From assembly GCA_002749535.1 (NCBI GenBank), contig MZZL01000402.1:124001-188000 (forward strand): a stretch of 64,000 nt of DNA, written 5' to 3'. Numbering within the stretch: position 1 is the first letter of the stretch; the number at the start of each line of letters is the position of its first letter. This DNA is from Apophysomyces variabilis (taxonomy: Eukaryota; Mucoromycota; Mucoromycetes; Mucorales; Mucoraceae). Positions 45,021 through 57,124 of the stretch are shown piece after piece. Under the pieces are notes generated by a model. The model was not told the origin of the DNA, ran no database searches, and saw only the letters and a program-made list of their open reading frames with translations. Made by a program: the position numbers and the translations under genes.

Positions 45021-46182
45021 ATGAGCATTTTTAAACTTCGACCTTCTGCTAGTACAAACACAAAAGCCTCAAGTGTAATAGATGTTGGACCAGTAACTCA
45101 TGATCCGATCTTGACACCCCCATCCGACTACGCGCCTATACTACACCCGCCCTTAGATGAGTCGCAACAGCACCAACTCGACCAGCTTAGAGAATACATG
45201 AAGACTATTATGTTGCCTGAAGATCACGAATACTACCTTAATGAGAAAGGCTTTTTAAGCGATGGCACCTTGAAGCGTTATCTAAGAGCCCGTAAATGGG
45301 TGTTCGAGGTAAAGACAGCATAGACTGAGTTAGTAATATCTACAAGGATAACCTAATCCCTTATACACTTTAGGCTGCGAAAGTAATGCTGGAGAACACA
45401 GTTAATTGGCGAAGAGAATTTCGTCCTGATCAGCTAGACCCCGATTACATCAGACCCGAGGTATGGATAAGACGTGATGGACTTTACCCCGTTGGATAAC
45501 TCACTCGGTTATCATGATTGTTTTTTGTTTTTACTAGGCAGAGACGGGAAAAATGTACTATAACGGGTTTGATAAACATGGTCGCCCACTCTGGTGGATG
45601 AAGCCAAGATATCAAAACTCAAAAGATGCGGAGCGTCAAGTGAAGCACATTGTGTTTTGCCTAGAACGTGGTATTCGCCTCATGCCTTCGAATGTCGAAA
45701 CAATCGATATTGTTATCGACTTCAAGGATTCATCGTCATCACATAATCCCAGCATTGCAACGTCAAAGAAATTCCTGGATATTCTAAGCAACCACTACCC
45801 CGAGAGACTAGGCGTTGCATTTATTGTTAAGTGTAAGTAGAAAAAGAAGCTATGCACCTGAAAGACGTGAACTCCGCTTATTTATGGATTCTATCCAGCG
45901 CCATGGTTTTTCCTGACCTCTTTCAAGATTATCTCTCCTTTCATCGACCCTGTCACTAAGGCGAAGATTAAGTTTGTGCATGATAGCGACAAAGTAACGT
46001 ACGATGACAACAACAAACCACCCAACAACAGCGAACTGGTGTTCCTGCAGGATTATATCCCTCTTGAACAGTTAGAAGCTGAATTCGGCGGAAAGCATAA
46101 TTTCGAATTTCGCATAGAACAGTATTGGAACCAGTTGCTGGACCAAACTGGCAAACCATACAAGACGATAGAATATGCTTAG
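45021..46182 (+). CDS. Sec14-like CRAL-TRIO phosphatidylinositol transfer protein
   Basis: Cytosolic lipid-transfer protein of the Sec14/CRAL-TRIO superfamily, expected to bind phosphatidylinositol or a related lipid and link lipid metabolism to membrane traffic. Four exons: 45021-45308, 45374-45460, 45538-45832, 45899-46182; 317 aa. A disordered N-terminus leads to the CRAL-TRIO N-terminal helices (GTLKRYLRARKWVFE, AAKVMLENTVNWRREF). The lipid-binding domain reads FDKHGRPLWWMKPRYQNS, NVETIDIVIDFKDSSSS, ILSNHYPERLGVAFIVKSPW, FKIISPFIDPVTKAKIKFV and ends LEQLEAEFGGKHNF, the usual last strand. No GOLD domain. It resembles Sfh/Pdr16-type or CRAL-TRIO-only proteins more than Sec14 itself. Specific ligand unknown. 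Confidence 0.93.
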
Positions 46183-47104
46183 ATAGATTATTATCTTTAG
46201 ATGCATTACATAATATCCCCTTTTCTTTTTCCATTAGAACCTGAGCTGTATTCACCAGACAAAGTAAAAAAAAACGAGAAACGGTTAAGCTAGGCATTCA
46301 ATCTCTATTCAAGCAAAAATTTCTCCAGAATCAATCTTAATATGATAAAGCAGCACTGGCCTTAGCTTTTGCCTTATACGTTTGTACTGAATGACAAAAG
46401 CAAACCTTTCTTTGTTTTTTCCACATATTGGAAGAATATCACGTATCGTCTTGGGTAGCATAGGAGAGTGGTGGGAAGAGGCACGTTTGAGGCGTTCACA
46501 AGTTCTGCTAGAAGAGCTCATTTCCGCCGCAGTCCCGTTTGCCACACCTGCGATTTGAAAAAATCATTTCGCAGCAAAAATGTCTAAGCCGGCTGATTGT
46601 TGTATCAACATGATAAAAATCAAATATATTATAAACGAAGGGCTTACACCGATGTGCCGTATTCCAGATCTTACATCGGCAGAAAGCTACGGTCTGCGAT
46701 TTCGCGTTAAAGAGAATTAATAACTTTCACTCAAAAGGCATAATCTGTATTCGACCCATGATCGCTGTATATGTTACAAGCAAAACAAATTTCACAGCTG
46801 ATTTCTGAGCTGTATATGATACAAACGCCTAAACAATATCTAATAAATTGAAGAAAGACACCATTTACCAACATATAACTAGAGTCAATCTCTAGGCAAA
46901 TACTCTATATTTTTAACTATTATTGTTGTTTAAGTATTAGCTCCCTCGGTTTTGATGTTTTGCTCATCTTAGTACCTGAGAAGAAAAGGTTCGCGGAACC
47001 TGGCATATTTGAAAGTCCGTAACAATGGAAGATTGACATGCGGAGCAAGTTCTCCTGGGGCCGTCACACGCTGGTTGTTCCCATTCTCTCACCTTAGCAT
47101 TTAC
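46183..47104. other. Intergenic region before MPS1
   Basis: Contains a doubtful minus-strand frame at 46309-46545. The remainder is AT-rich without a recognisable RNA gene. The MPS1 frame stays open upstream of its chosen ATG to 47009. Confidence 0.45.
46309..46545 (-). CDS. Hypothetical 78-aa ORF
   Basis: Small, basic, protein-like frame (ANGTAAEMSSSSRTCERLKR, then ERFAFVIQYKRIRQKLRPVL) with an AG acceptor directly before it (TCGCAG), so it may be the last exon of a spliced gene whose first exon I could not join. It is convergent with the Sec14-like gene, 127 bases away. No family recognised. Confidence 0.25.
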   Translation of the reverse strand: MANGTAAEMSSSSRTCERLKRASSHHSPMLPKTIRDILPICGKNKERFAFVIQYKRIRQKLRPVLLYHIKIDSGEIFA

Positions 47105-49924
47105 ATGGATCACATGGCTCCCGATCCTCGTATAAACCAATCGCCACCCAGTTTCAACTACCATAGTGGAGAAAATCAACATTTAGATACTCAACAATCA
47201 CCACTCTTCGCGTCGTTGAGCTCGCACGACATCTTTGCCAATCCCTCGGACGGATCTGACCCAATTACAGAGAGCCCCACACTCCAAAGCCTATCTGATA
47301 CAGACTTATCGAGAGCCAGGGAGCTATTAGAAGAGTTGAATGGATTTAAAGACTCATCAGACGAAGACGACAACACTATCCTTCACAGAGATATCTTGCC
47401 GGTATGCATTAAAACTGATTTGATCCATGAACAGTTAGGTCGCTGTATCGTTTATTTCATAGACTTTTTACGATGACGAAGGGAACGATGAAATGGCCCC
47501 GGAAAAATTAAAGGTGATTTAAGATATTGAGAAATAAGGCAAAACTAACCTAAATCTTCTTACTCTTCAATGAAGATTCGACCCAGTCCGCAGCGAACTT
47601 TTACCAAAAAACGCAGATCGCATCAACGGTATTGCATTCATGATGATAAATCAATGGTATATTAACCTATATTTTGGGTTCGTCTTCAGAATTACCATGC
47701 CAACCATCCTTTCTGCCAGATTTTCAAGTTTGTGTTAATCGGTCTATTCAAATTGCATAGTCAATTTATCCCCATATTATGACAGGTCCGGCTCAGCGAG
47801 AAGGACAGAGCGCATCAAGTAGGAGTAAGTTGGATTCTTCATCAGCAGCACACAATGGTAAGAATCATGAACGAAATAAAGAGAGTGACTGACACGATGC
47901 TCTTTTAAAAGTTCATACAAATGCGAACGGTCCAAGTTTATCTTCATTGCAGAATGAGCAACGGCCTGATATGCTAGGTTCAAACGCGAAAAAAGATGAT
48001 GAAGATACAATACGTTCACCTGATAAACAGCCTGACACTACCTCGGATTATATATCTCCTTCATCGGTTAGACCATCTGCTCCATCACGAGTCAGTGTCG
48101 AGAAAGGATTAAAAGCGATTATGCACGAAATCCGTCAAGGTGGCATTCCAGTACGTTGCAAAATTACGGAATCAATAAAAATAACTAACAAGAGCGAAAG
48201 GAAATACCTCCTTTTCGCGGCGCTTCATCAAATAATAATAGTAATGAACCTCGATCCTCCTCCACCAGAACTTCTGAACATGTAAGTAACCCTCGAAGTC
48301 ACTACGAAAAAGTCGTAACAGAAATCAAGTCCCATTCAAAAAGTTTCACGAGTATATCCATGACGAACATAAAAACCAAACATCCTGATCTCCCTACTGC
48401 ATCTGTATCCCTAAACCTAAACTCAACACGCGACCTTCCTATTGCATCTTCTTCATCAAAATCACGCCCGAAATCAGCATCTCCAACTAGTAATGTCGAA
48501 ACTACAAAGCCTGAGAAACGCGCTATAGAACCAGTATCTCCTGTGGAACGCAATGTTAAGCAACGTTTAGCATCGCCTCCACCTATCAAAACATCAACTC
48601 CACAGCAGGCTGAGTTTAAGCATCCAAGTTTAATCGATCCTAAAATATTGGAGCAGCATAAAAAAGAAGTGGAAGCTGCAGTACTTAATGCGAACAAAGA
48701 AAATCATCGGCCAATACCAAGAGCACCCCATGAGACTTCGTTAATACCATCATCAAGACCATCATCGTTTTCCGGATTACGAGAAATCACTGTAGGTCCT
48801 CCTAAAGAGGAAAAGAAAAGCATATTTAAACATATATTTCCCTTCACGCTATAAATCAGGTACATAATCATCGATACACTATACTTAAAGAAATTGGCCA
48901 TGGTGGTTCTAGTCGCGTTTACCAAGTATTTTCACATACCTTGAACGAGCTGTTTGCAATGAAACATGTCTTGTTGGCTGATGTAGATGATACTGCGCTA
49001 GAGCAATACAAGAATGAGATTGCTTTACTAAAGTCGCTAGGTATTGATGACCGGATAGTGACATTATTTGACTATGAAGTGACGAAGGACTCTATCTACT
49101 TGGTAATTTTGATTCGCAAAAACGAAAAGCGAAAAAAAGGAATTTAAGCGATCAATGCACCTTACTTTTTTTATGTAGATCATGGAATTAGGGGAGACAG
49201 ACCTGGCGCACATCATGAGCAGACAAAAAGGAAAGCCACTTGATATCATATTTATTATGGGATATTGGAAACAAGTAAGTAAAAATATTAGTAAATAACT
49301 ACCATTTACATTAAAAAAATGGAAAAGATGATCGAAGCCGTAGCTGTCATACATGAAGCCAACATTGTACATTCTGATCTGAAACCAGCAAATTTCGTTA
49401 TTGTTCGAGGCAGGCTAAAATTAATTGATTTTGGCATTGCAAAGAAAATTGCAAACGATACAACCAATATTTACCGAGAAAGCCAGGTGAAAGCTTTGAC
49501 TTTGCGGCGTTAAGAATGTGTACTCATGTTTGTTCAGATCGGCACTCTCAATTATATGTCACCAGAAGCGTTAAATGGTGCTAAAGGCGGCCAAAAGGTG
49601 AGACTCAAAGCAATGATTTTGCCTTGCAGGCCCCGCTAACCTTACACTTAGCTGGGACGTTCCAGTGACGTATGGTCGCTAGGATGTATCCTTTACCAAA
49701 TGGTATATGGAAGCACACCTTTCCATCATTTAACTATGTATCAAAAAATTGCGCATATACCTGACCCTAGCTATAATATCCCATTCCCCGCAATGACGCC
49801 AACCAATCAAAAAGTTCACCAAAGCTTAATGGATGTACTGCGATCTTGCCTATGTCGTAATGCACAAAAGCGATATACAATTCCTGAGCTACTACAACAT
49901 CCTTTCCTGCGACCCTATGAATAA
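47105..49924 (+). CDS. MPS1: Dual-specificity kinase Mps1/TTK (spindle assembly checkpoint)
   Basis: Kinetochore and spindle-pole kinase that starts the spindle assembly checkpoint by phosphorylating Knl1/Spc105. Twelve exons: 47105-47401, 47463-47513, 47576-47628, 47690-47727, 47786-47824, 47912-48150, 48195-48791, 48860-49102, 49179-49274, 49328-49486, 49538-49597, 49652-49924; 714 aa. Residues 1-438 are disordered and Ser/Pro/Lys rich with many possible phosphosites. The kinase domain starts at [20 protein letters not shown] (glycine loop), [10 protein letters not shown] (ATP lysine), the diagnostic [25 protein letters not shown] (catalytic loop), [11 protein letters not shown] (DFG) and [12 protein letters not shown] (activation segment), ending [11 protein letters not shown]. 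The intron at 48792-48859 is partly open, so retention would give a truncated product without a kinase. The unrecognised minus-strand gene ends 54 bases after the stop. Very confident. Confidence 0.95.
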
Positions 49925-49977
49925 AAAATAAATTGCAATAGGAGGAGTAAGCTTATGTATATATCTATGGGCTTTTA

Positions 49978-50830
49978 TCACATGGAAACCTTAGATGAAG
50001 TGATCCATTGGATAATACCAGCATAACACGCCTGCGAATGAAGCTGAATGTCTGCAGTAGTGACAGAGTCCCAATACCGTATGTCTATGCTATCTAAATA
50101 GGTAATGCGAAGATCACGCTTGCTGAGCAAACCAAACTTTAGCTCCAGAAGTGTACTGACTCGACGAAAAATTTGCACGACCCTGTTTCAGTTAATAAAC
50201 TTATCTCTCTAATACAACCACGTTAAGCAAGCCTATTTATCGTCACATTTAGCAGTGCCATCGTATAAGTGATGATTAGATATTGCATTATGGTTCATAT
50301 AGTACAAACCGGTTAGCAAATGCTTCCTGTCGCGAAATTGAAATACCTCTCAAAGCTGCTATAGTTTTGTAAAGGACGCGAATTATGTGTTCAAATTCTC
50401 TGAATAAGTTGAGGATCATATCAATAGCATTAGAAAATTTGCTTACGGTCACTAGGCATCAGAAACATGTGAAAAAGGATGAGCTGCAGGTTGTAGGAAC
50501 ATAAAATTAAATACTAGAATGACTATGGAGACCAATGTGCATAGCAATGTTTGAAATTATTAGTAGGTTACCTTATTCCTAGGTTTCTGTTTTGTTGCTG
50601 CAGAAAAGTGGTCTACACAGATCCTGGCAGGTAAAAGACATAAAATACTGGAAAACGATCACTTAAGCAACTGTGGCATACAATTTTTCCTGCATTCCTA
50701 GCAAAAACGGGCTCTTTGCCAATCTTCGATAGCATGCCAAGTTGCCGAGAAGAAATGTTCATGAGCTTGCAGATCATAAGCGATATGTCTTCTTAAAGAT
50801 TTTACAGTTTTGACACTCTTTCTCTCTGGG
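49978..50830 (-). CDS. Unrecognised multi-exon gene, tail-to-tail with MPS1
   Basis: Two C-terminal exons join cleanly, 50451-50310 and 50182-49978. The acceptor and donor are in phase and give 115 codons (115 including the stop): VSKFSNAIDMILNLFREF, EHIIRVLYKTIAALRG, FANRVVQIFRRVSTLLELK and a tail ending IIQWITSSKVSM. The sequence is helical and protein-like throughout. A further exon is likely around 50830-50700 (RRHIAYDLQAHEHFFSATWH), possibly starting from an ATG near 50905, but I could not fix its joins. I do not recognise the family; a small helical complex subunit is possible. The gene is sandwiched between MPS1 and the MATH gene (start 51014). Confidence 0.45.
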
Positions 50831-51013
50831 AATTGAGGATCTATTTCATATCACTAGAACAGGAAAGTCTCTTCTGACTAAAAAGTACAAATTGATATCA
50901 TCATGTCTGCCGCATATTTCCCTATAGTCAGGGTTTAGAGTCTATTAAATCTTCATTTAAGGATACTCAAAACTTTTACGCTCTTTTCTCTTCTCTCAAG
51001 CCCTAGTTACTCA

Positions 51014-52737
51014 ATGAACCATTTGTCTGTGAGTGGAGCCGACGAGCACAGATCAGTAAGAGAACGTTTTCAAGAACGTGGTTGATTTTGACATATATCT
51101 TTTATCTAGGAAGTCCAGTTTTACTATCATGTTTCCCACTTCCTTCGACAGCGTCTCAACGACATAAAACGACCGGAAGCTACAAATGAAATCATTTGCC
51201 ACAATGATATAAACCAAATAAATGATATTATGAGTCAAACAAATGCTCATATCCAGTTCATCGAAGAGAAGTGCTCCATGGTTAAAGAAAATAAGGATGC
51301 GGTTTCTCTCGATTTTGTCAAGCTCAAGCTGGCCCTTTTGGAGTATCAAAGCGCATGCAATATTCAAATGGTGAACTTGAGCCTTCAAATGTCGAACACC
51401 AAACTAGAGGAGACGAGAACAAATTATGATGCCAAGTCGCAAGAGTGTAAAGAACTGATGTCAAAGCTACAATCTCTGGAAAGCAAAATTGCTGAAAGCC
51501 AACCTGGCATGGAAAAAATCGACCTACAAGGACCTTTGGCCATTATAGCGAAGTTGGATGGGTCTGTCCAAGAAACGCGCTGTTTTGTTTTTGACAAGTA
51601 TACAACTTACCATGACCTGTGCAAAAAGGTATGGTTAACGAGCTATGTCCAGTTTAATGACGCCATTGCTTTTAGATACGAGAATCGTTTTCTCTTGAAT
51701 CTTTCGTAGTACAAACAAAACATGAACATGATGAGAACAGGCGCAAAACCATTTCAACAGTGGATGGTTATAAGAAGGCTATACAGAATATTGTCAAAGA
51801 CGAAAAGTCGAATGGTCATGCTCACTTAATGGAAATATACATTCACGACAACGTAGGAAGAGGCAACACTGAGGTAAATGTTGGCGCAATTATTGTTCTC
51901 ATCCCAGTCTTTTATTTCGGGACATGAATATAACATGATTACGATTGATATATAGATGGAGTCAGCTAGTGAAATAGAGAGTGATAACCACAGCGAAGCG
52001 TTTGTCAACCTTTGCGAAGAAGATCCTCCATCGGTTATATCAAGACCTGAAGCTAAATCCAATGCAGAAGAAAAGACAGAAACATATGATTATAGTAGGC
52101 AGACAAGTGACTATGCTCTAGAAAAATTGACTTGTTTTGTATAGTGAACAGTGTAGGATTAAAACTTCTTCCTCCTGAAGATTATGCAAATTCTTGCTTC
52201 GGCTCCCATCACTGGCGCATAAGGAACTGGAAAGACCTCAAGGCAAAAGCGGAAAGCGAGACATTCAAAATAGGCGGACATGAATGGTACTGAATTGCAT
52301 TGCTTAAAAAGTGCTAAAACGAAAATAGGCGCATTACGATCTACCCCAAAGAGTGTTCCGCAACGAATGGGGAAGCCTGTATACCATTTGTCCTTCAACA
52401 CATTTGCAACTCGAGCCATATCGCAGAAGCTCAATGTGTGCTGATGATATCGAACGTGACGAAGCCTGAAATACACCACTACAATAAAGGTAGGTAGACA
52501 ATTACACCTGTCATGTTAATCAAGCAAAATTTAGGTCAACTGCGATTTCGTTCACCATATCCCTATCAATACCATCTTTTCTACCCATTTAATCATAAGA
52601 ACCAGGAGTGCATAGAAAAAAGTTCACTCCTTGAGAATGATCAACTCCATGTGTCAGCGTACGTGCGTGTTGTGAAAACTGTTCCTGAAGATTTAGAACT
52701 TCATCAAAACGTTACGTCTAAAAAAGAAAATGAATAA
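51014..52737 (+). CDS. Coiled-coil and MATH-domain protein
   Basis: Seven exons: 51014-51055, 51110-51628, 51676-51873, 51956-52094, 52145-52286, 52329-52489, 52535-52737; 467 aa. Residues 45-150 form a coiled coil (NDIMSQTNAHIQFIEEKCSM, MSNTKLEETRTNYDAKSQE). A folded region follows (PLAIIAKLDGSVQETRCFVF), then an acidic linker (ESASEIESDNHSEAFVNLCE). The C-terminal 140 residues are a MATH/TRAF-C domain: HHWRIRNWKDLKAKAESETF, KIGGHEWRITIYPKECSATN, and DQLHVSAYVRVVK at the end. The WxIxNW and F..GGxxW pattern is characteristic. It resembles the substrate-binding MATH domain of USP7/Ubp15, but no protease domain follows; the stop comes straight after the MATH strand. Likely a peptide-binding adaptor; role inferred only. 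Confidence 0.85.
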
Positions 52738-53677
52738 ACTTAGTTTATGTTGAAAGAGCACGATTAGTAGTTCCCATGTAAGCATTTTCTGTGACCCACT
52801 TGCGTAGGGCATCGGGTCTGAAAATAGCGTTACTTTCTACTCTTGAGCTCTGTTCACCTTGAGTATCCCCACTTAGCATAGGGACTCATTGTACGCATAG
52901 TACAGCTCTAACCTTTTTTAATTACAGTATATTTCGGTCTGCATGACCTCTTTGCCTGACAAGCTTGGTTGTGCAGTAAGCTCGCAGCACTCCATTGGGT
53001 AACTGAAAGAGTAGCATTATCCATCCGTTCGCAGCGTCATTTGTCCTTAATTCCTCAAGTATTCGACAGGCATCTGGTCACTTTCAATTCTCTGTGATGG
53101 ACACGCATTATCGTGTTACAGTGAATCTTTTATTTCTTTCAAGCACCCATCTGTAACAGGTAAGAAATCGATCTCAGCGGGGATGCGGAAACGAGCTAGG
53201 GAAGGAAACTTAACGGCGTGAAAGCATTGCCTGATTTCGTTAAAATAAATGATTAGTTTCCATAGCCCAACGTGCATTGAGGCCAGGCAGAAGTTAGAAG
53301 CAATGCAAGGTTATATAATATTCCATTGTAATTGCTTCATCACTTAGACTTGTGGTACACTTGATCAAGGGTTTAGAGGTCAAAAGTATTCATATAGTGA
53401 CATCGCCTTTAGCAAACGGTATCAAAGGAAAATCAGTTAGAGGCAAGTGAATGCCTGGAATAAGGTTACCATTCAGCTTGGTTTAAGGCCGTCAAATCGA
53501 AATTGGCAATGTAGCCAGCTCTCGGAGTTTCAGTGACTGTGCGTGATAAGCAAGGGCGGGAAATGACAAGAATTGTGGTCGTTCCTCATTGGAGCTCATA
53601 TTGCTTATTATAATGCGGATGTTCAAAGTTGCTCTGAGCTGTCAGCACACAAACGTTAACTGCATTACATTGTTCAC
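52738..53677. other. Intergenic/promoter region upstream of HUT1
   Basis: Nearly 1 kb without a long frame. No tRNA-like cloverleaf or other RNA gene was recognised. It presumably contains the 3' end of the MATH gene and the HUT1 promoter. Confidence 0.5.
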
Positions 53678-54848
53678 ATGCTTCGGTTCGCGATCTGTGT
53701 CGCAGGTATCTATGCCTGCTTCCTCACATGGGCAGTGGTTCAAGAACGGGTGAGCACAACTCCCTACGGCGATGGACAAACACCCAAAAAATTTCGTTAC
53801 TTCATAGTCCTGAATCTCATACAGTCTCTCATCGCCGCCATCGTGGCGCTGATGTATATCAAAATCAGTGGGCGATCATTAAACTGGTCCATTACACCAA
53901 GAAGTCTATGCTTGAAATACGCGCAGGTCGCCTTTTTCCATTGCATCGGCTCTCCTTTTGGTTACGCAGCCCTCAAACACATCGATTACCCCACCATGAT
54001 CCTTGGCAAAACCTGCAAACTTTTACCGGTCATGTTCATGAACGTCTTGGTCTATCGACGTCGATTCCCTCTCCATCAGTACATGTGTGTTGGCCTCATT
54101 ACGGCTGGCGTCTCCATGTTTATGCTTTACCATCAAACCGAACCTAAAAAAGCAGCAGCCGCTTCGAACTCGTTATGGGGTCTTTTCTTACTCTGTATGA
54201 ATCTTGCCATTGATGGCCTGACCAATGCAACACAGGATCAAGTCCTACGAACCAACACTTACCCAGCGACGTTGGTGAGTGGACAGCATATGATGTTTTA
54301 CATGAACCTCCTTTGCTCTCTGTATTCAGCAGCCTACTTGGTCTTGAACCCGTACAACGACGAATTGCCCAGAGCCCTTGAATTCTTCAATGAATATCCG
54401 GCTGTGATACGTGATGTGTTGCTCTTTGGTGCCTGTGGTGCTATTGGGCAATGCTTTATCTTCTACACTCTTCAACATTACGGTAGTCTGCGATTGGTCA
54501 CCGTGACGGTGACACGTAAATTGTTCACCATGCTTCTCAGTCTCTTTTGGTTTAACCACAAGTTGACATTGGGTCAATGGATTGGCGTTTTCTTCGTATT
54601 TTCAGGTACAAACTCGTGTTGTTCTCTGTTGTTTTGTTTGTTTTGAGATACTCATGAAGTTGTAAATAGCCATTGCTATAGAGGAGTATATCAAAAAACG
54701 CAAGAAGTTGGAAGAACTCAGGAAGAAAGAGCAGTATGGTGATAAAAAGGAAGAGGGAGCAGAACAGATAGATAACAAGGGAAGTACTTCCTTTGATACC
54801 AAAAAGGAACAAGTGGTCCCGAGGAAGCCGCATAGTCAGCGATCATAG
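53678..54848 (+). CDS. HUT1: UDP-galactose/nucleotide-sugar transporter Hut1 (SLC35B1 family)
   Basis: Multi-pass carrier of the endoplasmic reticulum membrane. The family moves nucleotide sugars or, for animal SLC35B1, exchanges ATP/ADP. Two exons, 53678-54605 and 54670-54848, give 368 aa. About ten hydrophobic segments start with FAICVAGIYACFLTWAVVQE. Conserved blocks: RVSTTPYGDG, GSPFGYAALKHIDYPTMILG, KTCKLLPVMFMNVLVYRRRF, MNLAIDGLTNATQDQVLRT, LFGACGAIGQCFIFYTLQHY and GSLRLVTVTVTRKLFTMLLS. These match SLC35B1. The intron falls in the last membrane segment. Exon 2 encodes a short, highly charged cytosolic tail (EEYIKKRKKLEELRKKEQYG) without a clear KKxx end. Very confident in family; exact substrate not shown by sequence. 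Confidence 0.95.
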
Positions 54849-55185
54849 AAGCGTTTTTTTGCATTAAAATGAAATAGATTACATGTTGTGCTGTTGATCA
54901 TAACATATCGGAATCGCTAGGGACCATTTGATAATATAGAAGGAGACAAGAATGAGTTATTATTTCGCGTGTCGGCTACAGTGACAATATGATGTTGGCA
55001 ATTATTTGCGTTCACGCCTTGGTACCGTGTACTCTGTTAAGTAGATGGGTTTTATGCTGCGGATAGATAAACAGAATTATTTTGGCATTTTTACGTGCAA
55101 TGGCGGAGATCGTTTCCTACATCCGATCCATAGCTGGGCGATCGATGGAGTAGTTGGTTGTTTTTCTTCTTTTTCTTCGTTTGAA

Positions 55186-56929
55186 ATGGCAACCCGATCG
55201 ACTCATTCGCCATTACATCACTATTTATCTTCTCAATATGTCGATTTTGACTTGAAAAAGCCTACAGACCGACTCCGTTCACTTTATTCAGACTTTTCCA
55301 AACTGAAATTGATCAACCCTTACGGCTACGAAAGCAATGTCAGTTATTGGCGTACAGTCATCCTTGACAGCAATGCGCATGGCTATCTTGGAACGTCGGA
55401 ATATTGTCTTGCTTTCGATGCCAATGAGTTACCAGACAGTTTGGAGAGGGTTGGCATGGGAAAACCATTGTCCATTGACACTGTCATTGTAAGTTTCAAA
55501 CCAAAGAAGAAAAAAAGGAGTTTACGGTACTGTTGAAGTTGACCAACTAAAGAAAAAGCAAACAAAATCACATCTATGTATCCAAAAAAAAAAACCTTTA
55601 GTCTTCGATGCAATTGAAAGGCGATTTGATGCATATGGATCAATTTATGCAACGGTATACACCGACTTCTTGGTTTGCTTGGATGTATGAAGCTGCAGTT
55701 AAACCAATGAAGATCTCCTGGAGGGTTATCGGTACGAGCAACAAACAAAAAGCTCATTTGATGGTTGTTTTGTCGAACGTCAAGAAGATTGCAGATCATG
55801 CTCTAAGGACCTACTATCTCAAACCAACAAAAAGCACAGTGGATCATGTCATGACCTTTTCGGATTTCCGAGAACAGTACGGAAATTACGATAGCGTGAA
55901 GTTGACGGACGCGGATCTATGGCTTATACTTTACTACATGAGCTCCGAACTGGGAGTGGCTGTGGATGAGAATGTCCGAGGATATGGAAAGACATATGCG
56001 GTAAGAAACTAAACCGTGCTTGCTGCCGTGTCAAAAAGCATACATATATAAGTACTGACGATGCTATTGCGAGATAGGTGATTAAGTTCCCTGAGAAACA
56101 TGATACAAAAATGATAGCGGCTACAATCAACGAGCATGACAAGGCAATGATTAGTCTAAAAACTACTTGCAAGGCTTTGCATCATCAAGCCGATGAATTA
56201 CAATCCAAGATTGAGCTGTAAGCGAAGAGAATGCACCTTTTTCCTTCAGTCAAATGGATGTTTTCATTTGTATTATTAACCTTTTATATTGGTATAGATT
56301 CCTTCAAATGGCGAAAGAGAACCGTGCAAAGAATCGCAAGGCGCAGGCTATATACGCGCTGAAGAGAAAGAAACAGCTCGAAGCGATTTTAGATAGACGA
56401 CTACAAGCTCTAGAAACTGTGGAAACCATGTTAATGAAAATTGAAGCATCTCAGAATGATTTACAGGTAACTAAAATTTGTGAAATGCCATGCAATAAGC
56501 ACTCAGACCTTTCTGTTTTTCTTTGGCTAAAATACAAAGGTTATTCAAGCATTTAATGTCGGTGCAGATGCATTACGAGGTGTTCTGAAAAGCAATGACT
56601 TGTCCGTATCCTCCGTGGAAGAAACCATGCAAAGGATGCAGAATGCATTAGAAGATCAAAAAGAAGTGGAGGATGCCATAGCCATGGGAACGGAGGAAAC
56701 GCTTCAGATGCAAGGAATCGCCGATGAAAGCGAGTTGGAACAAGAACTTGAAGCAATTCAGTCCTTCCAAGAAAAACAGAAGAAAGAAGCCCAGCGCGTC
56801 GAACTGCCTGCTCCCATTGATACGGAATCCGAACTAGCACGATTGGACCAAGTCCTTGCCTCTTTAAAACGAAGTAGTTTACCTCCTATCGATGAACGAC
56901 CGCGTCAAAGAGTCCGGGAACTAGCTTGA
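55186..56929 (+). CDS. CHMP7: ESCRT-III-type protein CHMP7
   Basis: Snf7-fold protein that in animals and fission yeast (Cmp7) recruits ESCRT-III to the nuclear envelope by binding LEM-domain proteins, sealing holes and checking nuclear pores. Five exons: 55186-55488, 55602-56000, 56078-56217, 56298-56466, 56540-56929; 466 aa. The N-terminal half is the ESCRT-II-like winged-helix region (VSYWRTVILDSNAHGYLGTS, PTSWFAWMYEAAVKPMKISW, KLTDADLWLILYYMSSELGV). The C-terminal half is the Snf7 core: KMIAATINEHDKAMISLKTT, KNRKAQAIYALKRKKQLEAI, SSVEETMQRMQNALEDQKEV and the acidic helix DESELEQELEAIQSFQEKQK, ending in a possible MIM-like segment SELARLDQVLASLKR. The frame is open upstream to 55045; the MATRSTHSP start is preferred. 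It matches family size. Confidence 0.93.
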
Positions 56930-57124
56930 CACTTTCCCCTTCTTGTTTCACTCTTTTCAATACCCTTATCCATCTCCTTCAGCTTTGATTTTCCCGATCT
57001 ACCCTCTCTTTTTCTCTGTCTTTCTTGGCAAGCAAGAGCAAAGAAGAAAAATTGACAATGATAAAAACTGACCAACATGTACAATACTTTTCCTTTTTTT
57101 TTCTATTAATAATTAACGAATTTA

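Noticed and set aside
48792..48854. Extending the MPS1 regulatory ORF to the stop at 48854 as a separate gene
   Set aside because: Splicing at 48791/48860 restores the kinase start ([18 protein letters not shown]) exactly, so the two frames are one gene.
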